A stretch of DNA of 7,126 nucleotides from assembly GCA_946061795.1 (NCBI GenBank), contig CAMGSK010000075.1, positions 1-7,126 on the forward strand, read 5' to 3'. The position numbers and the translations under genes were made by a program. Origin of the DNA: an uncultured Elusimicrobium sp. (lineage in GTDB: Bacteria > Elusimicrobiota > Elusimicrobia > Elusimicrobiales > Elusimicrobiaceae). The notes under the pieces were generated by a model. That model had not been told where the DNA came from. It was given only the letters and a program-made list of their open reading frames with translations, and ran no database searches. Below are positions 1 to 5,354 of the stretch, one piece after another; the first letter of the stretch is position 1, and every line of letters begins with the position of its first letter.

Positions 1-1830
1 ATCGACCGCAATACTTATGAGGCCTTTGAGTTGGAAGACGGCGTGCCTACTTATGGCTACGAGTTGGCCCAAGCCGTAACTGATAAATTTTTAGTAGATT
101 ATAAAACGTTTGAAAGCACCTTAAAATTCTTGGACGAAGGGATTGTTTATGACGATTTATCCGAGGATGAAAAACGGGAATATGAAGAAAAATTTTTGGA
201 CGAAGATGGTAATGTTCCAGATGCTATCGGCGGTAGTGCTTTAAATGAATGGGTCTTTAATAAAGATACGATCCGTAAAGTGCTTGATGATTTAATGACG
301 AAAGGATTGAAAATAGAATACGGAACCAAACTGGGAAAAACTATCATTTTCGCAAAAAATCATTTACACGCGGAGAAAATAGTAGAAATCTTCGGACAGG
401 AATATCCCCAATATGCCCAGCGTGGTTTTTGCCGCGTGATTGATAATTACACCAATTATGTCCAAAGTGCGATTGATGAATTTTCGGATGCCAAAAAATA
501 TCCCCAAATTGCGGTGTCCGTAGATATGTTAGATACTGGGATTGATGTGCCGGAAGTGCTAAATTTGGTGTTTTTTAAGAAGGTAATGAGTAAAGCCAAG
601 TTCTGGCAAATGATCGGGCGCGGAACCCGTTTGTGCCCCGGGCTCATAAACGGTGACGATAAAAAAGAATTCTATATTTTTGATTACGGCTCTAACTTTA
701 AGTTTTTCAAAACGCCCCGCAAGGATACGGGTGCGTCAACACTTTCCTTGCAGGAGCAATTATTCCGTTTAAAAGTAGAGCTTATCTACAAACTGCAGGA
801 GTTTCCCTTTCAAGAAGAGTTTTTTATCAATTTGCGGAAACAATTAGTAGAAAACTTGCACCATAGCGTTACGCGGTTGAATAGGGATAATTTTTCAGTC
901 CGCCAGCATTTACGTATAGTGGATAAGTTTTTCAATATAGATGCTTTTACCCAGCTGGGTTATGAAGATGTCTTTAATTTAACAGGAGAATTAGCCCCAC
1001 TGGTCTTGCCGGAAGAGGGGGATTCGGACGCTTTACGTTTTGACGCGTTGTGTTATGGAATTGCACTTGCTAAATTGCGGGAACATTCGTGTAAGCGTGC
1101 GTTTAAAGATTTAAAAAAGCGGGTTGCGGGACTGGTGTCTTGCGGAACGATTCCAGCAGTATCTGCCCAAAAAGAATTGGTGGAGAGTATTTTGCATACG
1201 GATAATTTAGACCGGATGCCTGTTTCTGCTATTGAGGAAATTCGCTTGAAATTGCGGAATTTAATGAAATTTGTAGAAGTGTCTAGTAAAACCCGCTATG
1301 AGACCAATTTTGTGGATTGCGTTACAGGATATGAAGAAAATGATGCAGACTTAAAGACAAGCGAATTGGAAAATTACCGTAAGAAAGCGGAGTTTTTCTT
1401 GCGCCAACACCAAGATATCCCTGCTATCTCCAAATTAAAAACGAATGAACCTTTGACGGAACAAGATGTGCAGGAGTTGGAACATATCCTTTGGAATGAA
1501 TTAGGGAGTAGGGATAACTATACACAAGAAGTTGGAAATATTCCATTGGGAGCGTTTGTGCGCTCTGTAGTGGGGTTAGATCAATCAGCTGCCAAAGAGG
1601 CATTTTCTAAGTTTATTGATGAACAGAATTTGAATTCCAATCAAAGTTATTTTGTAAATCAAATTATCAATTATATTGTTCAAAATGGGATGCTGACAGA
1701 TATGAGCATTTTGCAGCACGCGCCATTTACAGATAGGGGTAGCGTGGCGGAGGTATTTCCTTCTCCCCATATATGGGACGGGGTGTATTCAGCTATCCAG
1801 TCTATTAATGCTAATGCCTACTGGGGATAG
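1..1830 (+). CDS. hsdR: Type I restriction endonuclease subunit R, EcoEI-like, C-terminal part (5' end outside window)
   Basis: This is the motor and cleavage subunit of a type I restriction-modification complex, which translocates DNA using ATP and cuts unmethylated DNA at a distance. The frame is open from base 1, so the gene begins upstream; 609 residues are visible. The first TTG at 31 is not a credible start because the reading continues in family-like sequence before it. The visible part begins late in the SF2 helicase. GKTIIFAKN (about residues 112-120) fits motif IV, a DTGIDVPEV stretch near residues 178-186 fits motif V, and QMIGRGTR (residues 203-210) is motif VI. The last 150 or so residues, including PLGAFVRSVVGLD and the asparagine-rich stretch after it, resemble the EcoEI R C-terminal domain. 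The nuclease domain and helicase motifs I-III must lie upstream, probably with hsdM and hsdS. Base composition is much more AT-rich than the genes to the right. An intrinsic terminator follows the TAG. Confidence 0.93.
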   Translation: MDRNTYEAFELEDGVPTYGYELAQAVTDKFLVDYKTFESTLKFLDEGIVYDDLSEDEKREYEEKFLDEDGNVPDAIGGSALNEWVFNKDTIRKVLDDLMTKGLKIEYGTKLGKTIIFAKNHLHAEKIVEIFGQEYPQYAQRGFCRVIDNYTNYVQSAIDEFSDAKKYPQIAVSVDMLDTGIDVPEVLNLVFFKKVMSKAKFWQMIGRGTRLCPGLINGDDKKEFYIFDYGSNFKFFKTPRKDTGASTLSLQEQLFRLKVELIYKLQEFPFQEEFFINLRKQLVENLHHSVTRLNRDNFSVRQHLRIVDKFFNIDAFTQLGYEDVFNLTGELAPLVLPEEGDSDALRFDALCYGIALAKLREHSCKRAFKDLKKRVAGLVSCGTIPAVSAQKELVESILHTDNLDRMPVSAIEEIRLKLRNLMKFVEVSSKTRYETNFVDCVTGYEENDADLKTSELENYRKKAEFFLRQHQDIPAISKLKTNEPLTEQDVQELEHILWNELGSRDNYTQEVGNIPLGAFVRSVVGLDQSAAKEAFSKFIDEQNLNSNQSYFVNQIINYIVQNGMLTDMSILQHAPFTDRGSVAEVFPSPHIWDGVYSAIQSINANAYWG

Positions 1831-1866
1831 TCTTTTCCAAAAATTAAATTTCGCTAGTTAAATTTT

Positions 1867-1907
1867 GGCCTAAAAGATACTTTTATACTTTTTAGGCCTT
1901 TTCTTTT
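1867..1907 (+). terminator. Intrinsic terminator of hsdR
   Basis: GGCCTAAAAG pairs with CTTTTTAGGCC-side bases (nine Watson-Crick pairs plus a G-T) around a 12-base loop. The run TTTTCTTTT follows directly on the plus strand, 37 bases after the hsdR stop codon. Because the stem is A/T-rich at its top, it could also work weakly in the other direction. Confidence 0.8.
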
Positions 1908-1961
1908 GCCTATTTAGCCCTAGCCTAATCAGTATATGTTGAGTTTATTTTTTCTCTAAAC

Positions 1962-1988
1962 AAAAAATCCCCGACGGGGAACGGGGAT
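1962..1988 (-). terminator. Second (distal) terminator downstream of tRNA-His
   Basis: On the minus strand ATCCCCG pairs with CGGGGAT around an 8-base loop, and six T residues follow at once. It lies 56 bases past the tRNA 3' end, behind another terminator, so it is probably a backup that shields hsdR from antisense reading. Confidence 0.72.
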
Positions 1989-2008
1989 AAATGGGCCAAA
2001 ATACAATT

Positions 2009-2037
2009 AAAAATTCCCGCCGAAGGTTCGACGGGAA
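2009..2037 (-). terminator. First (proximal) terminator of tRNA-His
   Basis: On the minus strand TTCCCG pairs with CGGGAA, and inside it after one mismatch CGA pairs with TCG. Five T residues follow the stem. The hairpin begins 7 bases after the encoded CCA, so it both ends transcription and leaves a short 3' trailer for processing. Confidence 0.75.
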
Positions 2038-2043
2038 AATAAA

Positions 2044-2120
2044 TGGGGTGGATGAGGGGATTTGAACCCCCGACCTCCGGTTCCACAGACCGGCGCTCTA
2101 ACCAGCTGAGCTACATCCAC
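2044..2120 (-). tRNA. tRNA-His, anticodon GTG
   Basis: The minus strand reads as a full 77-nt cloverleaf. The acceptor stem is GTGGATG/CATCCAC and the D-arm is GCTCAGCTGGTTAGAGC. The anticodon stem CCGGT/ACCGG holds loop CTGTGGA, which gives anticodon GTG (His). The T-arm GGGGGTTCGAATCCCC follows. Position 73 is C and the base just before position 1 is G (minus-strand complement of 2121), the G-1:C73 pair specific to tRNA-His and needed by histidyl-tRNA synthetase. The terminal CCA is encoded (2044-2046). Its 3' end faces hsdR, and it has its own promoter and terminators. Confidence 0.97.
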
Positions 2121-2157
2121 CGTAAAATTGGTTGTCACACCCAAAAACTTCACTCTT

Positions 2158-2186
2158 ATTTTACCAATTTCGTTTTTATTAGGCAA
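2158..2186 (-). promoter_or_regulatory. Sigma70-type promoter for tRNA-His
   Basis: On the minus strand a -35 box TTGCCT (2181-2186; 4 of 6 consensus) and a -10 box TAAAAT (2158-2163; 5 of 6) are separated by exactly 17 bases. The predicted start is near 2151, giving a 5' leader of about 30 nt before the mature tRNA, to be removed by RNase P. Confidence 0.7.
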
Positions 2187-2284
2187 ATATTCTCTTATAT
2201 TTGTGGGTGAAGATAGGATGTGGCTGAATGATTGGGTGCTCTTGAGAAAAGGACAACAAAATGATTTTTGAGCGGTTTTTGCTT

Positions 2285-2313
2285 AGCAACCCCCGGGAAT
2301 GCCGGGGGTTGCT
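2285..2313 (-). terminator. Strong hairpin after the nitroreductase gene, terminator-like but without a T-run
   Basis: A perfect 12-bp stem, AGCAACCCCCGG against CCGGGGGTTGCT, closes a 5-base loop. It starts 11 bases after the nitroreductase stop codon. On neither strand does a T-run follow: the minus strand continues AAGCAAAAACC and the plus strand GCAAAACAG. It may still end or stabilise the sdaA operon transcript, but it is not a textbook intrinsic terminator. Confidence 0.5.
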
Positions 2314-2324
2314 GCAAAACAGAT

Positions 2325-2834
2325 TTACCATTTTTCGTAATGCACTTTTGCCGGGTCAAAGCGTTCTACGTCTTCTTTGGTCTCGGCCGGGTGCCCTAAT
2401 GCGATGATATTGAACGGCCGTACATGTTGCGGCAAAGCCAAGACGTCTGCGATAGCGGACATGCGTTCCTCGGTGGGATATACGCCCAACCATACGGAAC
2501 CCAATCCCATTTCCGTCGCGGCGAGCAAAATATTCTGGGTGGCGGCTGCACAGTCGCCAGGCCAATACCCCGCGGACGTCTCTCTGGAAAGATTCCCGCA
2601 TACCACGACGGCGCAATCAGCCGTGGACAGCATTTGCGCATAGGGATGCGCTTGCATCAGCCGTTTAAGAACGGCGCGGTCCCGCACCACGACAAATTCC
2701 CATTCCTGGCAGTTGCGCGCAGTGGGCGCGAACATGGCCGCTTTCAACAAAGTCTCCAGTTGTTCTTGCGTCAGCGGTTTGTCCGAAAATTTGCGGATGG
2801 ACCGCCGTTTTACTATGGCTTGCAATGTGTTCAT
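2325..2834 (-). CDS. Nitroreductase-family flavoprotein
   Basis: This is a predicted cytoplasmic FMN-dependent NAD(P)H oxidoreductase of the nitroreductase fold, usually a homodimer; the true substrate is unknown. It has 169 residues, near the short end of the family. The N-terminal RRSIRKF (residues 10-16) is the typical FMN-phosphate-binding arginine motif. PTARNCQEWEF (37-47) corresponds to the family's P-S-x-x-N-x-Q-P-W region, with E in place of the usual P. The helix with AATQNILLAATEMGLG (97-112) and the following WLGVYP, then IALGHPAE, match the rest of the family, and the C-terminus HYEKW is typical. The ATG overlaps the sdaA stop codon in ATGA, implying translational coupling. A purine-rich AGGAAAGGGGG lies about 10 bases upstream (2845-2855). 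A strong hairpin follows the gene. Family assignment is secure; the role beside serine dehydratase is unknown. Confidence 0.9.
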   Translation of the reverse strand: MNTLQAIVKRRSIRKFSDKPLTQEQLETLLKAAMFAPTARNCQEWEFVVVRDRAVLKRLMQAHPYAQMLSTADCAVVVCGNLSRETSAGYWPGDCAAATQNILLAATEMGLGSVWLGVYPTEERMSAIADVLALPQHVRPFNIIALGHPAETKEDVERFDPAKVHYEKW

Positions 2835-4060
2835 TTTTTGATTTCCCCCTTTCCTAAGAACTTCTGTTTAAAGAATCTGGCCAAACCTCCTTGCGCGGTT
2901 TCGCGGTAGGCCTGGTTCATGTCTTTGCCTGTTTGCATCATAGTGGCCAAGACATCGTCATACGAAACGCGGTGCTCCCCGTCGGACATTAGGGCGTATG
3001 TTGCGCAGTCCAGCGCGCGGGAGGCGGCCAAGGCGTTGCGTTCAATGCACGGAATTTGTACCAGTCCGTCCACCGGGTCGCAGGTCAGCCCCAGGTGGTG
3101 CTCCAGCCCCATTTCCGCCGCGTAAGCGATGCGCTGATTGTCTCCTCCTTCCAGCTGGCAGGTGGCCGCCGCCGCCATGGCACAGGCGACGCCAATTTCT
3201 CCTTGGCATCCCACTTCCGCTCCGGAAATAGAAGCATTCGCTTTGGCCATATTTCCGAACAGGCTGGCCGTAGCCAGCGCGCGGATAATGGTGTTGTCTT
3301 CAAACTCGCAAATTTCCTGTACCAGCCGGCATACGGCGGGGAGTACGCCGCAGGAGCCGCATGTAGGCGCGGTCACGACAATGCCGCCGGAAGCGTTTTC
3401 CTCTGCACAGGCCAGTGCATATGCAAACAGATTGTTCATCCGGCGCAGATATTGGGGGGAATTTTCCGCTTTGTACAAATAACGCTGGGCTTTTCTTTCC
3501 AAGTTTAACGAACCGGGCAATACGCCCCGTTTAGCCAGACCGCGTTTCATGGTTTCTTTCATGGTAAGCCACACTTCGGTCAGATAATCCCAGATGCCCG
3601 CGCCTTCGCACTCTTCCACGTATTCCCACAGCAGCATGCGTTTTTGGGACGTGTATTGTAAAATTTCCGTCATGGATTTGTGCGGATAGATATTGCCCAG
3701 CTGTTTGCCGAAGTTTTCTTCGTCCCGGATAGCGCCTCCGCCTATGCTGTATATTACGTATTCCCCTATGACGTGCCCCGCCTGGTCCATAGCTTCCAAT
3801 TTCAGCGCGTTGGGATGTTTGGGCATGACGGTTTCGTTGTCAAAAATAATTTCTACGGGTTTTGGATAAAAAGCTTCCCGAATGGTAAAATCCGTCAGGT
3901 GGCCTTTGCCCGTGGCCGCCAGAGAACCGTACAGCGTGGCGCGGAAGGCCGACGCCTGTCCATAACGCCGGTTGAATGAATCGGCCGCTTTGCGCGGGCC
4001 CATGGTATGGCTGCTGGAAGGCCCGCAGCCGATTTTATATAGTTCGCGTAATGTTTCCAT
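2831..4060 (-). CDS. sdaA: L-serine dehydratase, single-chain, iron-sulfur dependent
   Basis: This cytoplasmic enzyme deaminates L-serine to pyruvate and ammonia using a [4Fe-4S] cluster. At 409 residues it is shorter than E. coli SdaA (about 454). The N-terminal domain begins KIGCGPSSSHTMGP (9-22), the family signature, which supports this start. The catalytic domain has PTCGSCGVLPAV (233-243), GCQGEIG (284-290) and TCDPVDGLVQIPC (326-338). Cys285, Cys327 and Cys338 have the same 42- and 11-residue spacings as the three cluster ligands recalled for the Legionella enzyme (343, 385, 396). The usual C-terminal cysteine tail is absent: the protein ends in a lysine-rich stretch with no cysteine after Cys352. 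An AAGGCGG ribosome binding site (4069-4075) lies 8 bases before the ATG. It is the first gene of a two-gene operon and diverges from mntP. Confidence 0.95.
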   Translation of the reverse strand: METLRELYKIGCGPSSSHTMGPRKAADSFNRRYGQASAFRATLYGSLAATGKGHLTDFTIREAFYPKPVEIIFDNETVMPKHPNALKLEAMDQAGHVIGEYVIYSIGGGAIRDEENFGKQLGNIYPHKSMTEILQYTSQKRMLLWEYVEECEGAGIWDYLTEVWLTMKETMKRGLAKRGVLPGSLNLERKAQRYLYKAENSPQYLRRMNNLFAYALACAEENASGGIVVTAPTCGSCGVLPAVCRLVQEICEFEDNTIIRALATASLFGNMAKANASISGAEVGCQGEIGVACAMAAAATCQLEGGDNQRIAYAAEMGLEHHLGLTCDPVDGLVQIPCIERNALAASRALDCATYALMSDGEHRVSYDDVLATMMQTGKDMNQAYRETAQGGLARFFKQKFLGKGEIKK

Positions 4061-4068
4061 AAGTATAA

Positions 4069-4075
4069 CCGCCTT
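4069..4075 (-). promoter_or_regulatory. Shine-Dalgarno site of sdaA
   Basis: The minus strand reads AAGGCGG, one mismatch from AAGGAGG, 8 bases before the sdaA ATG. It supports the start at 4060 and contrasts with the divergent mntP, which has no such site. Confidence 0.75.
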
Positions 4076-4086
4076 ATTAAAAATGG

Positions 4087-4093
4087 TATCATA
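4087..4093. promoter_or_regulatory. Overlapping divergent -10 elements for sdaA and mntP
   Basis: On the plus strand TATCAT (4087-4092) is preceded by TG at 4084-4085, making an extended -10 for mntP. Its predicted start is at 4099-4100, right on the mntP ATG. On the minus strand TATGAT (4088-4093) gives an sdaA start near 4081, leaving a short leader that still includes the AAGGCGG site. I see no convincing -35 box for either. The two polymerase sites share almost the same bases, so the promoters should exclude each other. Confidence 0.45.
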
Positions 4094-4099
4094 ATTTAC

Positions 4100-4663
4100 A
4101 TGAACATACTATCCGTCTTTGCCGTGGCGCTGGGGCTGTCTATGGACAATTTTGCCGTCACGCTGGCCTCCGGCTGTGCCTGCCGTTCGGTGCGTCATCA
4201 AACGGCTCTTGCGGTCAGCCTGGGGTTTACGGCGGCGCATGTCATTATGCTGACGGCCGGCTGGACCGGCGGCGCGGCCTGGGCGCGGGCGATAGACCGT
4301 TTTGACCATTGGATTGCGTTTTTTGTATTGTTGTTTATCGGCGCAAAAATGGTCAAAGAAGCTTTTGAGAAAAAAGACGGAACAGATTTGTGCACGAAAT
4401 TTTCTTTTAAAACACTGTGCGTGCTTTCGGTGGCGACCAGTTTGGACGCATTGCTGGTGGGAATGGCGTTGTCTTTGGCGAACGCTTCTTTTTGGTTGAC
4501 GCTGGGACTGATGAGTCTGTGTGTGTTCGTCACATCTTATTCCGGGTTTTTTTTAGGGGGACTGCTGGGACGGCGTTTCGGCGCGTGGATGGAAGCGTTG
4601 GGAGGGGTGACGCTGGCCGCGGTGGGTACGCGCGTACTGCTCAGCGGGCTTGGAATTTGCTAA
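4100..4663 (+). CDS. mntP: Manganese efflux pump MntP
   Basis: This inner-membrane exporter protects cells from excess Mn(II). It has 187 residues, like E. coli MntP (188), and six predicted membrane segments built as two three-helix repeats. Asp16 in LGLSMDNFAV is the conserved acid of the first repeat, and Asp116 in ATSLDALLVGMAL is its counterpart in the second. The HWIAFFVLLFIGAKM stretch (70-84) also matches the family closely. No Shine-Dalgarno sequence precedes the ATG, and an extended -10 element ends only 7 bases before it, so the mRNA is probably leaderless. For the same reason there is no room for the yybP-ykoY manganese riboswitch that controls mntP in E. coli. It is followed after 33 bases by a diverged paralogue, probably in the same transcript. 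Confidence 0.93.
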   Translation: MNILSVFAVALGLSMDNFAVTLASGCACRSVRHQTALAVSLGFTAAHVIMLTAGWTGGAAWARAIDRFDHWIAFFVLLFIGAKMVKEAFEKKDGTDLCTKFSFKTLCVLSVATSLDALLVGMALSLANASFWLTLGLMSLCVFVTSYSGFFLGGLLGRRFGAWMEALGGVTLAAVGTRVLLSGLGIC

Positions 4664-4684
4664 GATAGCATTAACTTAGGCTGC

Positions 4685-4691
4685 AAAGGAG
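4685..4691 (+). promoter_or_regulatory. Shine-Dalgarno site of the second MntP-family gene
   Basis: AAAGGAG lies 5 bases before the ATG at 4697. It fixes the start and implies translation from a longer mntP-led transcript. Confidence 0.8.
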
Positions 4692-4696
4692 AAAAT

Positions 4697-5254
4697 ATGG
4701 GCATTATCGCCGTGATTATTATTTTTATCTGTTTGTGTACGGACAATATGGTTATTGCCAATATGTCCGCCATGAAAATGGACTTGAAGACCAAAAGCGT
4801 GTTTTCCATTAAAGCCGGTTTTTTCTTTGCAGGTTTTAACGCACTGGCCTTTGTTTTTGGGTATTTGTTCAGCATGGTGTTTTTCCGCGGTTATTTTGTC
4901 CGCGCGGCCAATTGGATAGGATTTGCGTTTTTGTTGCTTTTGGGCATTAAATATCTGTTGGAAACGGTGGAGAAATCCCCCAGCTTTAAAGAAGAGGAAG
5001 CCGATGACGGCAAAAAAATGGTGCGTGTGGCCGCTTTGACGGCGGCGCAGTTTTTTCTGGTGGGCTACCCGTTGGAGCTGTTGGGCAAGGGGTGGTTCCC
5101 CCAAGCGCTGTTTTTGGTGATTATTACGTTTTTGATGACGGTGCTGGGTTTTCATTTGGGCACCAAAACTTCCAAATCTATTTTCAGCAAGAAAGCGGAA
5201 TTTATCGCCGGTTTGGTGCTGGTGGTCATGGCTATCCGGCTGATTATTTTATAA
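4697..5254 (+). CDS. Diverged MntP-like membrane protein (second-repeat Asp replaced by Gln)
   Basis: This is a 185-residue predicted inner-membrane protein with six hydrophobic segments and a charged cytoplasmic-type loop at about 92-109 (lysine, glutamate and aspartate rich). The start CLCTDNMVIANMS (13-24) aligns with the MntP first repeat and keeps Asp16. The C-terminal KKAEFIAGLVLV region (165-176) also matches MntP. In the second repeat the MntP S-L-D-A motif becomes TAAQFFLVG (115-123), so Gln118 takes the place of the conserved aspartate. The gene starts 33 bases after mntP with a strong ribosome binding site and ends just before a strong terminator, so the two are likely co-expressed. 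It may be a second metal exporter with altered specificity, or a partner subunit of MntP. The family link is fairly sure; the substrate is not. Confidence 0.75.
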   Translation: MGIIAVIIIFICLCTDNMVIANMSAMKMDLKTKSVFSIKAGFFFAGFNALAFVFGYLFSMVFFRGYFVRAANWIGFAFLLLLGIKYLLETVEKSPSFKEEEADDGKKMVRVAALTAAQFFLVGYPLELLGKGWFPQALFLVIITFLMTVLGFHLGTKTSKSIFSKKAEFIAGLVLVVMAIRLIIL

Positions 5255-5275
5255 ATCCGGAAGGAATTTGTATTT

Positions 5276-5315
5276 GCGGCGCGGGAATCGGTTTCCTGCG
5301 CCGCGTTTTTGTTTT
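5276..5315 (+). terminator. Intrinsic terminator of the mntP pair
   Basis: The 29-base palindrome starting GCGGCGCGGGAA and ending TTCCTGCGCCGC forms 12 pairs (one G-T) with a 5-base loop. GTTTTTGTTTT follows on the plus strand. It lies 21 bases after the stop codon and separates the mntP operon from the antiporter promoter. Confidence 0.92.
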
Positions 5316-5339
5316 GCCGGAGTCCGGGCGCGTATTTTA

Positions 5340-5345
5340 TATAAT
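5340..5345 (+). promoter_or_regulatory. -10 element of the antiporter gene, almost on its start codon
   Basis: TATAAT is a perfect -10 match, ending 9 bases before the ATG at 5355. A start about 7 bases downstream (near 5352) leaves a leader of only 0-3 nt. No clear -35 box is found at 16-18 bases; TTGCCG (5314-5319) is 20 bases away and overlaps the terminator tail. Confidence 0.5.
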
Positions 5346-5354
5346 AAATAAATT

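Noticed and set aside
1981..2048. Repeated ACGGG...ATAAATGGG as a possible att site at the tRNA 3' end
   Set aside because: The left copy matches only about four bases into the tRNA (TGGG), too little for an integration core; it is better seen as similarity between two terminator segments.
2218..2271. A 17-codon plus-strand reading frame (starting MWLND) in the tRNA to nitroreductase gap
   Set aside because: It has no good ribosome site and no recognisable features; frames this short occur by chance.
2424..2909. 161-codon plus-strand frame opposite the nitroreductase and sdaA ends
   Set aside because: It lies wholly antisense to two clear enzyme genes and its translation resembles no protein family; it is a shadow frame.
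4664..4696. Possible Mn riboswitch ahead of the second MntP-like gene
   Set aside because: The gap is only 33 bases and holds just a ribosome binding site; a yybP-ykoY element needs far more room.
4676..5155. 159-codon minus-strand frame opposite the second MntP-like gene
   Set aside because: Its lysine-, glutamine- and histidine-rich translation is the mirror of a hydrophobic membrane protein gene, with no family resemblance.
5314..5319. TTGCCG as a -35 box for the antiporter promoter
   Set aside because: It is 20 bases from the TATAAT, beyond the usual 16-18, and overlaps the terminator T-run of the previous operon.
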